The notes beneath the pieces are model-generated. The model was given only the letters and a program-made list of their open reading frames with translations. It had not been told where the DNA came from and searched no databases. Positions 26,752-36,176 of a DNA stretch of 64,000 nucleotides are shown one piece after another. The translations under genes were made by a program, and so were the position numbers. The stretch is taken from the NCBI GenBank assembly GCA_030432025.1, contig JAUIIA010000002.1, positions 271,276 through 335,275 of the forward strand. The letters are read 5' to 3'. This DNA is from Alphaproteobacteria bacterium (GTDB taxonomy: Bacteria; Pseudomonadota; Alphaproteobacteria; Micavibrionales; Micavibrionaceae). Numbering within the stretch: the stretch's first letter is position 1; every line of letters begins with the position of its first letter.

Positions 26752-28725
26752 ATGTCAGATAATGACAGCACATCAAACGAAAGATTCCTCATCATCATCG
26801 CAAAGAACGATGATGCCGACGGCTTTAATATCTCCGAAACAGATTTGACGACAGCAAGAGGCGCTAACGAGGCCCTCATGCTGATTTCCGGTGGCGCTGG
26901 CGGAAACTTTGCCGGGATCGCCACAGGCGGACAAGCAGAAATAGAAGCGCGTATCAGAGAAGAACAGGAAAAAGATGAGAATCTTCGTATCTATACGTAT
27001 ATGGCTTCCAACGATGCCTTTTCTTTCTTCACATCAACGTCTGTAGGGCGCGAACTAGCTCAAACCTTAGTCAACGTAGCGGTCACTGTGGCTAAAGTCG
27101 ATGCTGATACCTTAACAGGATTACAAGCCGCCCAATTGGCACTTGATGATGGTTTTATAGATGCGGTAACCCATGAAAATTACGAAGACACGTTAAAAGC
27201 TCTTCAAGCCCGTGTTCACGCTAGAGAACAAGAGATTAGAACGAATGCTGCAGAAATCGAAGAGCAGTTCGACGCTGCCTTAGAAGGCATTAAATCCATG
27301 TTGCGCTTCTCTGGAGCAGATAACCCCGAAGCTGCCGCAGAAACAATCACTAAATTCATAGAGCTGGACAAACAGTTAGTTACGATCAACATCGAAAACG
27401 CGGACGGCCTGCCCTTCAAGGTCGCCGTTTTCAAAGGCGACGAAGAAGGCCAATATTATTACATTTCTCCTGAAACGAATGAACGTGTTGAAATTACCGA
27501 CCCTAGCCACTTGGAAATCATAGATTTACAGGAAAAAGTAGGGATGCTTTACGGCAACGATGCCGGAGCAGGCAATTTGGCTGAGGAGCTCACAAATATT
27601 CAAACCGCATTCTTGAGCAAAATCTCGAAATCAGGCTTAGGCTCAGCCTACGAAACAACCTTCAACAGCATGGCAGCAACAAGCTTGGACTTGCTCAACA
27701 TACAAGTTGCAACCCAAGAAATCGAAGGGTTGAGCGGACTCTTAAGCAGGCAAATCGAAGACTTTCAAAGCGGTTTAGACGCCGGCGCTACACCTGAAGA
27801 ACTTAGAGCTAATATTACCAGATTCAGAGATGCCTACCTGACCTCGAACCGAGTGTATGACAATCATTATCGAACCATTAGCGATAACCTGAGAATGTTT
27901 AAGCAAGGTTTTGGATCAATGATGGATCAGCTCAAAGAGCTGAGAGATGAATCAGCTAAAATGACTGAAACATTGCGAATTGCACAAAGGAACAACATCG
28001 CAGACCGTGATGATCAGATCCGCGCCAGGTTCCCCGATGAATGGACCCCTCCTGAATGGATGATTAACATGGGTAGCGATGGTCAGGTTGCCTGGACGGC
28101 AAGGCAATTTGCCAGTGCCGAACTTAAGCAAGCATGGCAAAATGTTGTTCAACATGAAGGCAAAGATGTCTATCGCGAGAACGAAACCCTGAATTTATAT
28201 ACGTTGAGTGAAGATGGCGAAACACGCCACTACATTACCGATCCGGCCACCTTGGCCCGCCTGAACAGAGAAGCTTATGGTGAGCCTAACGCAGACGGCT
28301 CTCCTTCTAATGACTTCAAATTCTTCGCCAACGAAACGCCTTACGGGGTCTCAAAATTCGATACATTTAAAGAGTCATTCATTGAGAACACAAGCCACGA
28401 CCGCGTTGAAGAGGCGATGAGATCAAACCTGGAGCGCGGAGAGCAAAGATACGGCCACGGCGATGAAATGCCCGTGCGCACAAGAGAAACAGGCGAAGAC
28501 CTGCTCTCATCCGGCTTGGGGCCCCGTTTCTCGACCTCAGCCAGAATGGGCCGTCAACTAACCGCAGGCGTCGTCGCAGAGCGAAGCGGACTGGATGTTG
28601 ACCCTGTAAGAGGCAGTTTTGCTAATCAGGCAGGCCTAAATGGCGAAACCGTTGTCGCTTCCTTTGATCCTCCTTCTGACGATAACGTACTGGACCCTGA
28701 CGCCACCCCTAATTCCCTTGGCTAA
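26752..28725 (+). CDS. Large acidic coiled-coil protein of unknown family, 657 aa
   Basis: Not recognised. No signal peptide and no membrane segment. Helical and heptad-like stretches occur around residues 140-180, 330-370 and 395-415 (e.g. MMDQLKELRDESAKM). The C-terminal ~130 residues are polar, Gly/Ser-rich and probably disordered. ATG 26752 directly follows an in-frame TTG at 26749; AAAGGGTGT lies 5 bases upstream. First of three same-strand genes with matching leaders, inserted between sucC and mdh, and with lower G+C by eye than the flanking TCA genes. Confidence 0.65.
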   Translation: MSDNDSTSNERFLIIIAKNDDADGFNISETDLTTARGANEALMLISGGAGGNFAGIATGGQAEIEARIREEQEKDENLRIYTYMASNDAFSFFTSTSVGRELAQTLVNVAVTVAKVDADTLTGLQAAQLALDDGFIDAVTHENYEDTLKALQARVHAREQEIRTNAAEIEEQFDAALEGIKSMLRFSGADNPEAAAETITKFIELDKQLVTINIENADGLPFKVAVFKGDEEGQYYYISPETNERVEITDPSHLEIIDLQEKVGMLYGNDAGAGNLAEELTNIQTAFLSKISKSGLGSAYETTFNSMAATSLDLLNIQVATQEIEGLSGLLSRQIEDFQSGLDAGATPEELRANITRFRDAYLTSNRVYDNHYRTISDNLRMFKQGFGSMMDQLKELRDESAKMTETLRIAQRNNIADRDDQIRARFPDEWTPPEWMINMGSDGQVAWTARQFASAELKQAWQNVVQHEGKDVYRENETLNLYTLSEDGETRHYITDPATLARLNREAYGEPNADGSPSNDFKFFANETPYGVSKFDTFKESFIENTSHDRVEEAMRSNLERGEQRYGHGDEMPVRTRETGEDLLSSGLGPRFSTSARMGRQLTAGVVAERSGLDVDPVRGSFANQAGLNGETVVASFDPPSDDNVLDPDATPNSLG

Positions 28726-28882
28726 ACCTCAAGTTTGTTCAACAAAAACAAACAATTCACTCGATTTCGACTATCTCTTAATTCTTTGTAAATCTTTACA
28801 TATTAATATAAGTGTACGCGTAAGGAGTGCTTACCTTTAAAAAACAAGAAAAAGCACAATAAAAACAAGGGTGTGTAACAAT

Positions 28883-31800
28883 ATGGCAGGTGAGACCTTA
28901 AATCCACCAAAAGAAGTTGAAGAAACGCTGGTCACAGACGGTGACGAGCGTTTTGATGCGTCTGTAACACCCGTATTGCCAGTTGAACTAGACACAGCCC
29001 TGGACACATTCCTGTCCACTCTCGACCTTGAAGATACCACCAGCATGGACTTCGCAATCAGTTCATCTTTGTCTGAAGCCCTTGAAAACGGCCACGACGC
29101 TGAAGCGCTGATCTCCGTAGTCGAGCAATTAGAACCACAACAAGTGGTCGAACTACTTGCCAGTATCGATAACCCGAGTGACGTTCCCGATACAGTCACA
29201 ATGAATAGCCTTCTCAGCGGTGACCCAAACAGTCAGGCGGCTCAGTTCATCCTTGAAAACCTCGCGAAACAGTGTGCCAGCGGTGCCTTCATCACCATGC
29301 AGTCCACTCAGCGTCAGGATGGAAGAGAAGCTGAAGCTGAAAGAAAAAGAGGCGGCTTAAGCACAAGTGCTTACCTTCAGTCATTGTCAGGAATAGACCT
29401 GTATTTGCATTTCGATGCAGAACTGGACGCTTACCGTGAACAATTCAAACCTGCTTTCCTCGCTGCTGCCGACAAGTTTTTGGATGCAGAAACGGTTGAG
29501 GAAAAAGATGAAATCTTCATTAGAGAGCGTGACAGAGTCTTAGCTGAACTCAACAGCGATCCTAAATTCGCTGAGCTTACACAAGATCAGCGTGATCAAC
29601 TCGCAGAAATGTTTGTTACAGAACAATTGCAAGAAGCCATTATGGAAAGATTAATGGAACGCGACCCGTCTCTGAGCCAAGATGCCGCCCGAGAAATGGC
29701 TCAAGCAGAAATGCTGAGCTACTTAAATGCAATTAGCGACAACCCGGAATCAGCACCCGCTATCATTAGCGAATTACAAAGCCTGACCGCGGAGCGTACG
29801 ACTTTGGAATCTCTGCTCGCTACAAAACAAGCAGAAAGAGATGAGGCAAGAGAAGAACTCACAGATATCCAAGAGCGCAACCTAGCAGACGCAAACGCAC
29901 TAACAGACCCTGTTGAGAAAGCCGTTGCCCTTTCTGCTCTAGACTCAATGGCATGCCCTACACCTAGTGCATTGGAAGAGCAAATACGCGCAACAATGGC
30001 TGAACACGGCGAAACAAGCCCTGATGAAGCCCGCGTGCAAGAATTAGTTCAACATTATCACAATTGGGCCACCAGAGATGCGCAAGAGATCTATAAAGAA
30101 ATAGATATCAGTCAGCTTGAAAAACAAATCCGAGAAATAGAAGGACAGATTAGCGCATTAGACCAACGTATCGCAGACCTTGAAGCCGCTGGCCTTACAG
30201 ACTCCGTTTTGGCTGATTCTCTCCGTGATGAGAGACAGGTTTATTCTGAAGCACAACAGCAGCTATCTGATGACTTGAGCGAGCTGTCTACACAAGCCGC
30301 GCAAGCTGCGCAAGATGCTGAAGAAATTGCAGCAGACCTTGAAACAGCTGAAATGAAAGTGGCCGCAGCAGAAAAAGATGTCGCGGCCGATGAAAACAAT
30401 ACAATGGTAGCTGCCGCTGCAGCCGAAGGCGCAGCCGCAAGCGTTCAAGAAATGGGTTTTGCTGTAATTGGCATCAAAGACCTTTTGGACAGCACCCCAG
30501 TTGAACATCTGCCACCAACATTGGCCATGTTTACAAACGTAGACAGAGAAGAAATCAGAGAAGCCCTCGGCGAAGCAAGTTTCTTGGTAGACCGCAGTGA
30601 AGACGGTCAAATATTCGCATATCTGGGCAATGGCGAGCGTTTCCCTCTTTCAGAAGAAGCCCAACAGCTTATCCAAACAGCAGGATCTATCACTCATGGA
30701 ATAGTCGAGCGCGGTTTCAGAACAGACTTTGAATCAGGCGGCGTAGCTGTGCAACAAATGTTTACAAACACAGCAACCCTTACCGAAAACGTAGCATCAC
30801 TTACAGCTTCTGAAGACAGATTGGCATCAGCAAAATCTGAGGTAGAAAGCGCGGTGAACGCCGCAAATGAAGTAAGAGAAAACCTAGATGGCTACCGAGA
30901 TCGTGCAACCAATCTGGAACAGCGAATTTCCGACATGAAAGCAGCCGGCCTAGACACATCCGCTTTCGAAAAGCAGCTGCAAGATACTTATGACAGCATT
31001 TATCAAGGTAACGTCGCTCTTGGGACATTCCAAGTTGACTTAGCTCAGCAGCTCGGTCTACCGGAACCAAATTTTTCATTCCTTGACTACGACTTTGGCA
31101 ACACTCTTGACACGTCGCTCTCTGGAGGCAATGCCACTCTGACGCTTGATACGACATCTTCGTCATTCCTTTCTGAAAACTACGATCTTGGCTTAAACAC
31201 CACGCCAAACCTTGGCGCTGCTGACTTCAACAGCTTTGACCTAAACACTTTAAGCTTTGGAAACATTGACTTCACAACTCTTACAGGGGACTTAACAACA
31301 AGCTCAACTCTGGCAATCGATAGTCCCTACTCTGTTGGATATCAAGCTTTAGACTTAAGCTATGATTTCTATGATGACAGCTTTTTCGACTTTGACTTTG
31401 GGTCACTGGATTACTCGTCGTTAACGTTAGATGATACTTACTTCCAATCAACTCAAGAGCTTTTTTCTTCAATCGACACAACGTCAATTGAACAGAATCT
31501 CTCAGACATTGAAGCTGGCCTAAACTCACAGCTTCAAGAATTAAGGGCACAAATTCTTGTAGATGCGGGCGTCCCTCCGGAGCTGCACGAAGCCTTCCTG
31601 AAAGATCTGGATGTTTCCATGGCAGCTGGAGTTTGCGTAGACCTTACGCACGTAAAAGATCAACTAGGTATAGCGCCATTCTCCGCCAAAGACCTTTCAA
31701 ATGTCGACCTCTTTAACGCAGCCTCTACTATGACTGAAGAAGAAGCTCTGGCACAACGCCTACAAATGACCGTGGACCAGTTAGCCTTTACCGAAGAAGG

Positions 31801-32239
31801 TGAACGTTTTAGAGAAATCATCGCACAGCTGGAAGAAACAACGGGCGAAAAATATGAATACGAATTTGCAGGCACAGAAAAGTCAGGTGCCGACGAAGGT
31901 GCTGAAGCCCTAACTCTCGAAGGCGCAACATCAGAAGCCGAAATGACCGAAAGCTTCCGCATGCATCAAGATGCATTAGCGTACATAGAGCAATTCGGCA
32001 GCAACGGCTACGACGATATCCATGCATATCTGGAAGACAAATTCGACCGCGAAATCCCGCAAGCCGAAATGGACACGCTGGTCGCAAAAATTGAAAACGA
32101 TGACGGCATCGAAATCGCACCAAGCACACTTCTGGAAAGCACAGCTGAAGAGAAACCTGAAGAGCAGGAACTCGAAGTTGCCAGCGTTTCACCTGCTGTC
32201 AGAAATGACTTTGATCACAGCGCTTACACCCCCGCATAA
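28883..32239 (+). CDS. Giant acidic coiled-coil protein with DF/DY-rich region, 1118 aa
   Basis: Not recognised. No signal peptide or membrane segment. An acidic N-terminal third; long coiled-coil at roughly 300-520 and again 650-710 (rich in Ala, Glu, Gln, e.g. AAQAAQDAEEIAADLETAE); then at about 728-855 an unusual low-complexity Asp/Ser/Thr/Phe/Tyr segment with recurrent DF, DY and LDxxTL units (FNSFDLNTLSFG, DDSFFDFDFGSLDYS). The C-terminus is acidic again. The frame starts at GTG 28871, but ATG 28883 with AAGGGTGT 8 bases upstream is the better start. Very large structural protein; role unknown. Confidence 0.65.
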   Translation: MAGETLNPPKEVEETLVTDGDERFDASVTPVLPVELDTALDTFLSTLDLEDTTSMDFAISSSLSEALENGHDAEALISVVEQLEPQQVVELLASIDNPSDVPDTVTMNSLLSGDPNSQAAQFILENLAKQCASGAFITMQSTQRQDGREAEAERKRGGLSTSAYLQSLSGIDLYLHFDAELDAYREQFKPAFLAAADKFLDAETVEEKDEIFIRERDRVLAELNSDPKFAELTQDQRDQLAEMFVTEQLQEAIMERLMERDPSLSQDAAREMAQAEMLSYLNAISDNPESAPAIISELQSLTAERTTLESLLATKQAERDEAREELTDIQERNLADANALTDPVEKAVALSALDSMACPTPSALEEQIRATMAEHGETSPDEARVQELVQHYHNWATRDAQEIYKEIDISQLEKQIREIEGQISALDQRIADLEAAGLTDSVLADSLRDERQVYSEAQQQLSDDLSELSTQAAQAAQDAEEIAADLETAEMKVAAAEKDVAADENNTMVAAAAAEGAAASVQEMGFAVIGIKDLLDSTPVEHLPPTLAMFTNVDREEIREALGEASFLVDRSEDGQIFAYLGNGERFPLSEEAQQLIQTAGSITHGIVERGFRTDFESGGVAVQQMFTNTATLTENVASLTASEDRLASAKSEVESAVNAANEVRENLDGYRDRATNLEQRISDMKAAGLDTSAFEKQLQDTYDSIYQGNVALGTFQVDLAQQLGLPEPNFSFLDYDFGNTLDTSLSGGNATLTLDTTSSSFLSENYDLGLNTTPNLGAADFNSFDLNTLSFGNIDFTTLTGDLTTSSTLAIDSPYSVGYQALDLSYDFYDDSFFDFDFGSLDYSSLTLDDTYFQSTQELFSSIDTTSIEQNLSDIEAGLNSQLQELRAQILVDAGVPPELHEAFLKDLDVSMAAGVCVDLTHVKDQLGIAPFSAKDLSNVDLFNAASTMTEEEALAQRLQMTVDQLAFTEEGERFREIIAQLEETTGEKYEYEFAGTEKSGADEGAEALTLEGATSEAEMTESFRMHQDALAYIEQFGSNGYDDIHAYLEDKFDREIPQAEMDTLVAKIENDDGIEIAPSTLLESTAEEKPEEQELEVASVSPAVRNDFDHSAYTPA

Positions 32240-32331
32240 ATTTGCATTTACCCCCTATTTTCCTGTATAATTAGAGCAAATATATAAATTATAAAAAAAT
32301 ATAAAAAAACGAATTAAATGAGGGTGTTAAT

Positions 32332-33513
32332 ATGGCTGACCATGAAGAGGGTCTGACCTCCGAAGCAGATGAAGACAGAGAATTAACTGGCCAATATGGC
32401 GAGGCACTTCGTGCTGAAGATCCTTTAGAAACACCTGCAGATGAAACAACCGAGGGCCCTCAAAGGTCCGCGACTGTAGCCGCTTTTGACGAAACAGCAC
32501 AAACAACTACGGTCGCACTGGGCGCGGAAACACCCGACGGTATAAATATCCAGACCGCTGACGGTCGCATCATTCAGAAAAGAAGAGACCAGATTAACAA
32601 TCAAGGCTTTTATGTCTATGACGACCATGTCGTCCATTATGCTCTGCAACAAGAAAGCATGGGCGATATCTGGGGCGACATGCTTACAGTTCTGTCCCAC
32701 ATGCTCGGCGGCCGCTGGGACCAATTCCATTCTTCAATCGATACATTATTCCCGTCTGAAGTCTATGTTGACCCGAATGACAGAGAACAAAGAATAGAAA
32801 CACTCACAGATGTTGCCGAAGACCCGGAACATCCGCTACGTGAGGCACCTCCCCGTCAATTCATTCAGGAAATCTTTGGTGGTGATGATCAATTACGCGC
32901 ATTACGCACCCACTTTGGCCCTCTGAACTCTCACTTTGATCGACTTTTAACATCGATAGCCAGTGTGGAGTCACGCGGAGGTGACCCAAACATCATATGG
33001 GACTATCGCAACAGAACAGATCCCGGTGGCAATTATCCCGGACTTCAGCCCGGTGACATTACGCCCGGCGGACTAACCGTGCCGGACATTTCTACTATGA
33101 CCGTTAATCAGGTTTTAGCATGGCAACGCCAATATCTTGATGAGCAAATTGCCGCAGGCATACCTGAGAACAGAAGATCAACGGCAGCTGGCTCTAAACA
33201 GTTCACATACACAACTTTAAAATACATGAGGGACGAAGGTTTAATCGCGGGTGACCGTAGATTCGACTCCCTCGCGCAAAACGAGCTGGCCATTAAACGC
33301 CTAATCCATAACCGCGATCTAAGAGAATTCTTGTCCGGAGACATCACGGTTAACGAGATGATACGTAACGTCAGACAGGAGTGGGAAGGCGCTGCCTCAA
33401 TCCCGACCGAAACACTGTCAAACATGCTTACCGACATGCAAAGAACAGCTCAAGCAGAGGGTATCGAAGGCCTTTCAGCCAACACCTTCTCGTTTACCAA
33501 CAACAATCCGTAA
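32332..33513 (+). CDS. Acidic protein with lysozyme/transglycosylase-like domain, 393 aa
   Basis: An acidic unstructured N-terminus (~1-60), a middle domain of unknown type, and a lysozyme-like domain from about 205 to 345. The domain has IASVESRGGDP with a candidate catalytic glutamate at residue 213, then STMTVNQVLAWQ, and STAAGSKQFTYTTLKYM near 284-298, the arrangement E-S ... aaG-Q-TL seen in SLT/GH23-like and phage tail lysozymes. Fold assignment is inference from motif order, not a database hit. There is no signal peptide, so export would need another route. ATG 32332 has GAGGGTGT 4 bases upstream. Confidence 0.6.
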   Translation: MADHEEGLTSEADEDRELTGQYGEALRAEDPLETPADETTEGPQRSATVAAFDETAQTTTVALGAETPDGINIQTADGRIIQKRRDQINNQGFYVYDDHVVHYALQQESMGDIWGDMLTVLSHMLGGRWDQFHSSIDTLFPSEVYVDPNDREQRIETLTDVAEDPEHPLREAPPRQFIQEIFGGDDQLRALRTHFGPLNSHFDRLLTSIASVESRGGDPNIIWDYRNRTDPGGNYPGLQPGDITPGGLTVPDISTMTVNQVLAWQRQYLDEQIAAGIPENRRSTAAGSKQFTYTTLKYMRDEGLIAGDRRFDSLAQNELAIKRLIHNRDLREFLSGDITVNEMIRNVRQEWEGAASIPTETLSNMLTDMQRTAQAEGIEGLSANTFSFTNNNP

Positions 33514-33611
33514 AACGCTAGGTAATCAATCATCAGAAACGGCAATTTTTTGTCGCAACTCTTGATGCAAAACATAAATCAAATCCAAGCTAAAATTAGC
33601 GAAAGCTTTAC

Positions 33612-33640
33612 CGCTTATGGGCGATACTGAACCATAAGCG
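33612..33640. repeat. 9-bp inverted repeat between island gene 3 and the SLT gene
   Basis: CGCTTATGG (33612-33620) and CCATAAGCG (33632-33640) form a perfect stem with an 11-base loop, about 100 bases past the 33513 stop. There is no following T-run on either strand, so it may be a transcript-end or operator structure rather than a classical terminator. Confidence 0.4.
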
Positions 33641-33748
33641 CTGTTCTCACACAGAATTCAGCCATTTTTCACTTAAATAAAAATTAAGAACCAATGAGCG
33701 AAACCGAATTTCGCACTGAAAAAAAGCAAAAACCAAAACCAGAAGCGC

Positions 33749-34711
33749 ATGATTAGACACCTCCTCATTTTAGGGATGCTATGGCTTACGCCGACCGTAT
33801 CTTTCGCCGAAACATGTAACAAACCAAACGGAAACGTCCTGATGCAAAGCATGGATGACGAACGTTTGCAGCTTGCCCGTTCCTTAAAAACCTACCTCAA
33901 GGATAATGGGTTCGATGAACGCCTCGCCGCGTCGCTATACAAAGCCTCGCTCAAAACAGGTGTTGATTTTGAACTTATGGTCCTGAAAGCAAAAATGGAG
34001 AGCGATCTGGGCCGCGCAACCATCGCGCAACACACATCCGCCCGTGGCGTATTCCAATACATAGAGCCGACATGGCTGACCCTGATGCGTCGCTACGGCG
34101 ATGACATCGGCTACGGCCACTACGCCAAAGCGATCAAACGCGCCAAATATCCGGGCCTGCCTTACATCGAAGGCAACAACCCTTACCTGAAAGCCGAAAT
34201 CCTCGCACTGCGCCATGATCTGGATGCTTCGGCCATGCTACAAGCCTATCAGGTTCGTGAAGAAACAGATGTGATTAAAAGCATGAAGCGCGGCCGCGTC
34301 ACCGCCACGGACCATTACATCGTCCACATGCTGGGCGTGCCGTTGGCCAAGCAGTTTTATAAAATGCAGGCCAGCATGTCGCTAAGCCCTGTCGCCAAAA
34401 GCCGTAACCCCGCCATGCGTGAAGCCGCCGCCATGAACCGTTCGTTTTTCTACAGCCGTAGCGGCCCTCTCGCCGCACGGGAGGTTTACGCCAAATTCGA
34501 AGCCAAAGTGGGCAGAGAAATAAGAAACCTGCGCAAAGCAGTCTTCACGCAGGCTTCATCAAATTGTGTAGAAGAGAAGGAAAAACCCCTCCTCACACTT
34601 GCGTCAATTACGCCGCTTTGCTCTGGCTACCGAGCAGATCTTCAACAGCCGCCCTCTCTTCACGCAACTCTGCATCAGTTGCATCCATGCGCGCGCGTGA
34701 GAAGTCATTAA
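33749..34711 (+). CDS. Secreted lytic transglycosylase (SLT-like)
   Basis: 320 residues with a signal peptide ([20 protein letters not shown], cleavage near 20). The SLT/GH23 core is visible: helix with catalytic Glu84 in [25 protein letters not shown] near 98-110, and a later YQVREET helix that is a candidate equivalent of the AYNAG segment. It should cleave murein glycan strands in the periplasm. No clear ribosome-binding site; AGAAG precedes the ATG. The last 104 bases overlap the 3' end of convergent mdh, and the residues encoded there ([19 protein letters not shown]) look non-native, so the functional protein probably ends earlier or the stop was lost. It lies downstream of the three-gene island. 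Confidence 0.72.
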   Translation: MIRHLLILGMLWLTPTVSFAETCNKPNGNVLMQSMDDERLQLARSLKTYLKDNGFDERLAASLYKASLKTGVDFELMVLKAKMESDLGRATIAQHTSARGVFQYIEPTWLTLMRRYGDDIGYGHYAKAIKRAKYPGLPYIEGNNPYLKAEILALRHDLDASAMLQAYQVREETDVIKSMKRGRVTATDHYIVHMLGVPLAKQFYKMQASMSLSPVAKSRNPAMREAAAMNRSFFYSRSGPLAAREVYAKFEAKVGREIRNLRKAVFTQASSNCVEEKEKPLLTLASITPLCSGYRADLQQPPSLHATLHQLHPCARVRSH

Positions 34712-35606
34712 TCTCCAGACCCTGTACAATCTGGTATTTGCCGCCGGAACATGTCACGGGGTAGCCGTAGATAATACCTTCCTCAATGCCGTAGGAACCG
34801 TCTGACGGCACAGCCATAGAAACCCAATCACCTTCCGGTGTACCCAGCGCCCAGTCGCGCATGTGATCGATAGCGGCCGAAGCAGCAGACGCCGCAGAAG
34901 ACGCACCACGCGCTTTGATAATCGCCGCACCACGTTGCTGTACTGTCGGGACAAAGTCACTCTCATACCAACCCTGATCAACCTGATCGATCGCTGAGTC
35001 ACCCTTAACGGTCGCTTGGTGAATGTCAGGATACTGCGTAGCGGAGTGATTACCCCAGATGATCATCTGTGTAATATCTGTCGAATGCGCATCGGTCTTT
35101 TCCGCCAATTGGGAAATCGCCCGATTGTGATCCAGACGCACCATCGCCGTAAAGCATTCAGGCGCAAGATCTGGCGCATTTTCTTTCGCAATTAATGCAT
35201 TCGTATTCGCAGGGTTACCGACAACCAGAACCTTCACATCACGGGATGCGTGGTCATTCAATGCCTTACCTTGAGGACCGAAGATACCGCCATTCGCGGA
35301 CAACAGGTCTTTACGCTCCATACCGTCTTTACGGGGCATAGAACCGACCAGAAGCGCGTAATCAACATCTTTGAACGCCACATCCAGATCGGATGTAGGA
35401 ACAATACCGTGAAGCAGCGGAAACGCGCAGTCATTCAACTCCATCACCACGCCGTTCAGCGCATCCATAGCCGGTGGGATTTCCAGCAAGTGCAAAATAA
35501 TAGGCTGGTCCTTGCCAAGCATATCGCCGCTGGCAATGCGAAACAGCAATGCATATCCGATTTGGCCTGCGGCCCCTGTGACGACAACGCGAACTGGTGA
35601 TTTCAT
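34608..35606 (-). CDS. mdh: Malate dehydrogenase (cytosolic/type 2 class)
   Basis: NAD-dependent malate/oxaloacetate interconversion in the TCA cycle. 332 residues. Motifs of the cytosolic-type MDH class rather than the LDH-like alphaproteobacterial [30 protein letters not shown] active-site loop, [12 protein letters not shown], the catalytic Asp/Arg in [11 protein letters not shown] and the proton-relay His in [16 protein letters not shown] 35606 is preceded by AAGGAACCTACCC. The gene sits in the TCA neighbourhood but is split from sucC by the 26.7-34.7 kb island; its 3' end overlaps the SLT gene by 104 bases. Confidence 0.93.
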   Translation of the reverse strand: MKSPVRVVVTGAAGQIGYALLFRIASGDMLGKDQPIILHLLEIPPAMDALNGVVMELNDCAFPLLHGIVPTSDLDVAFKDVDYALLVGSMPRKDGMERKDLLSANGGIFGPQGKALNDHASRDVKVLVVGNPANTNALIAKENAPDLAPECFTAMVRLDHNRAISQLAEKTDAHSTDITQMIIWGNHSATQYPDIHQATVKGDSAIDQVDQGWYESDFVPTVQQRGAAIIKARGASSAASAASAAIDHMRDWALGTPEGDWVSMAVPSDGSYGIEEGIIYGYPVTCSGGKYQIVQGLEINDFSRARMDATDAELREERAAVEDLLGSQSKAA

Positions 35607-35693
35607 GGGTAGGTTCCTTTCTAAATTCTAAGTCTTAATAGGAATAACGCTTAAGAGAGGGGGGAGCAAGTGGCGAATACACTGATCAGACCG

Positions 35694-36176
35694 CTATAAA
35701 TACTCAAGCAGCCCGCCGCCGCCAATGCCCACCATCAAACCGAAGATAATCAAAAGCATACCGAAATAATACTCGCGGGATTGCTTACCGCCCGGACGTT
35801 CAACCAACAACACTGAATCTTGAGGGTCCTCTGGGTTATAAGGCACCTTAACATCCTTACCTTCCGTGAACTGGTGACAGAACTCATCGACTTCGGCTTT
35901 CACCTCGATCTCTGACCCAAATACAGGACGGTCATTCGTATAAGTTTCCCCCTGAACCTCATACTCATATGATACGCGAAGCATATACTGGCGATAATCA
36001 TCCGTACCGACGACTTTGGGCCCCTGCCCTATACGCTTCAGCTTTGTGAGCTTACCATTCGCTTTAGGCCACAAGCGCGCAGCTTCAATTTTCTTCTTTA
36101 TCTTTGTGCCGAGAAACATTAGATAGCCTCCACCTCCGACCATAGCCAACCCGACCAGAATATTGGGAAGTATCAT
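35694..36176 (-). CDS. DUF3592-like membrane protein
   Basis: 160 residues with a hydrophobic helix at each end (LPNILVGLAMVGGGGYLMF and YYFGMLLIIFGLMVGIGGG) and a beta-rich domain between, including YEVQGETYTNDRPVFG and VPYNPEDPQDSVL. This double-TM sandwich is the DUF3592 layout. Function unknown. Its ATG overlaps the upstream 36173 gene stop by 4 bases, so the two are coupled. Confidence 0.7.
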   Translation of the reverse strand: MILPNILVGLAMVGGGGYLMFLGTKIKKKIEAARLWPKANGKLTKLKRIGQGPKVVGTDDYRQYMLRVSYEYEVQGETYTNDRPVFGSEIEVKAEVDEFCHQFTEGKDVKVPYNPEDPQDSVLLVERPGGKQSREYYFGMLLIIFGLMVGIGGGGLLEYL

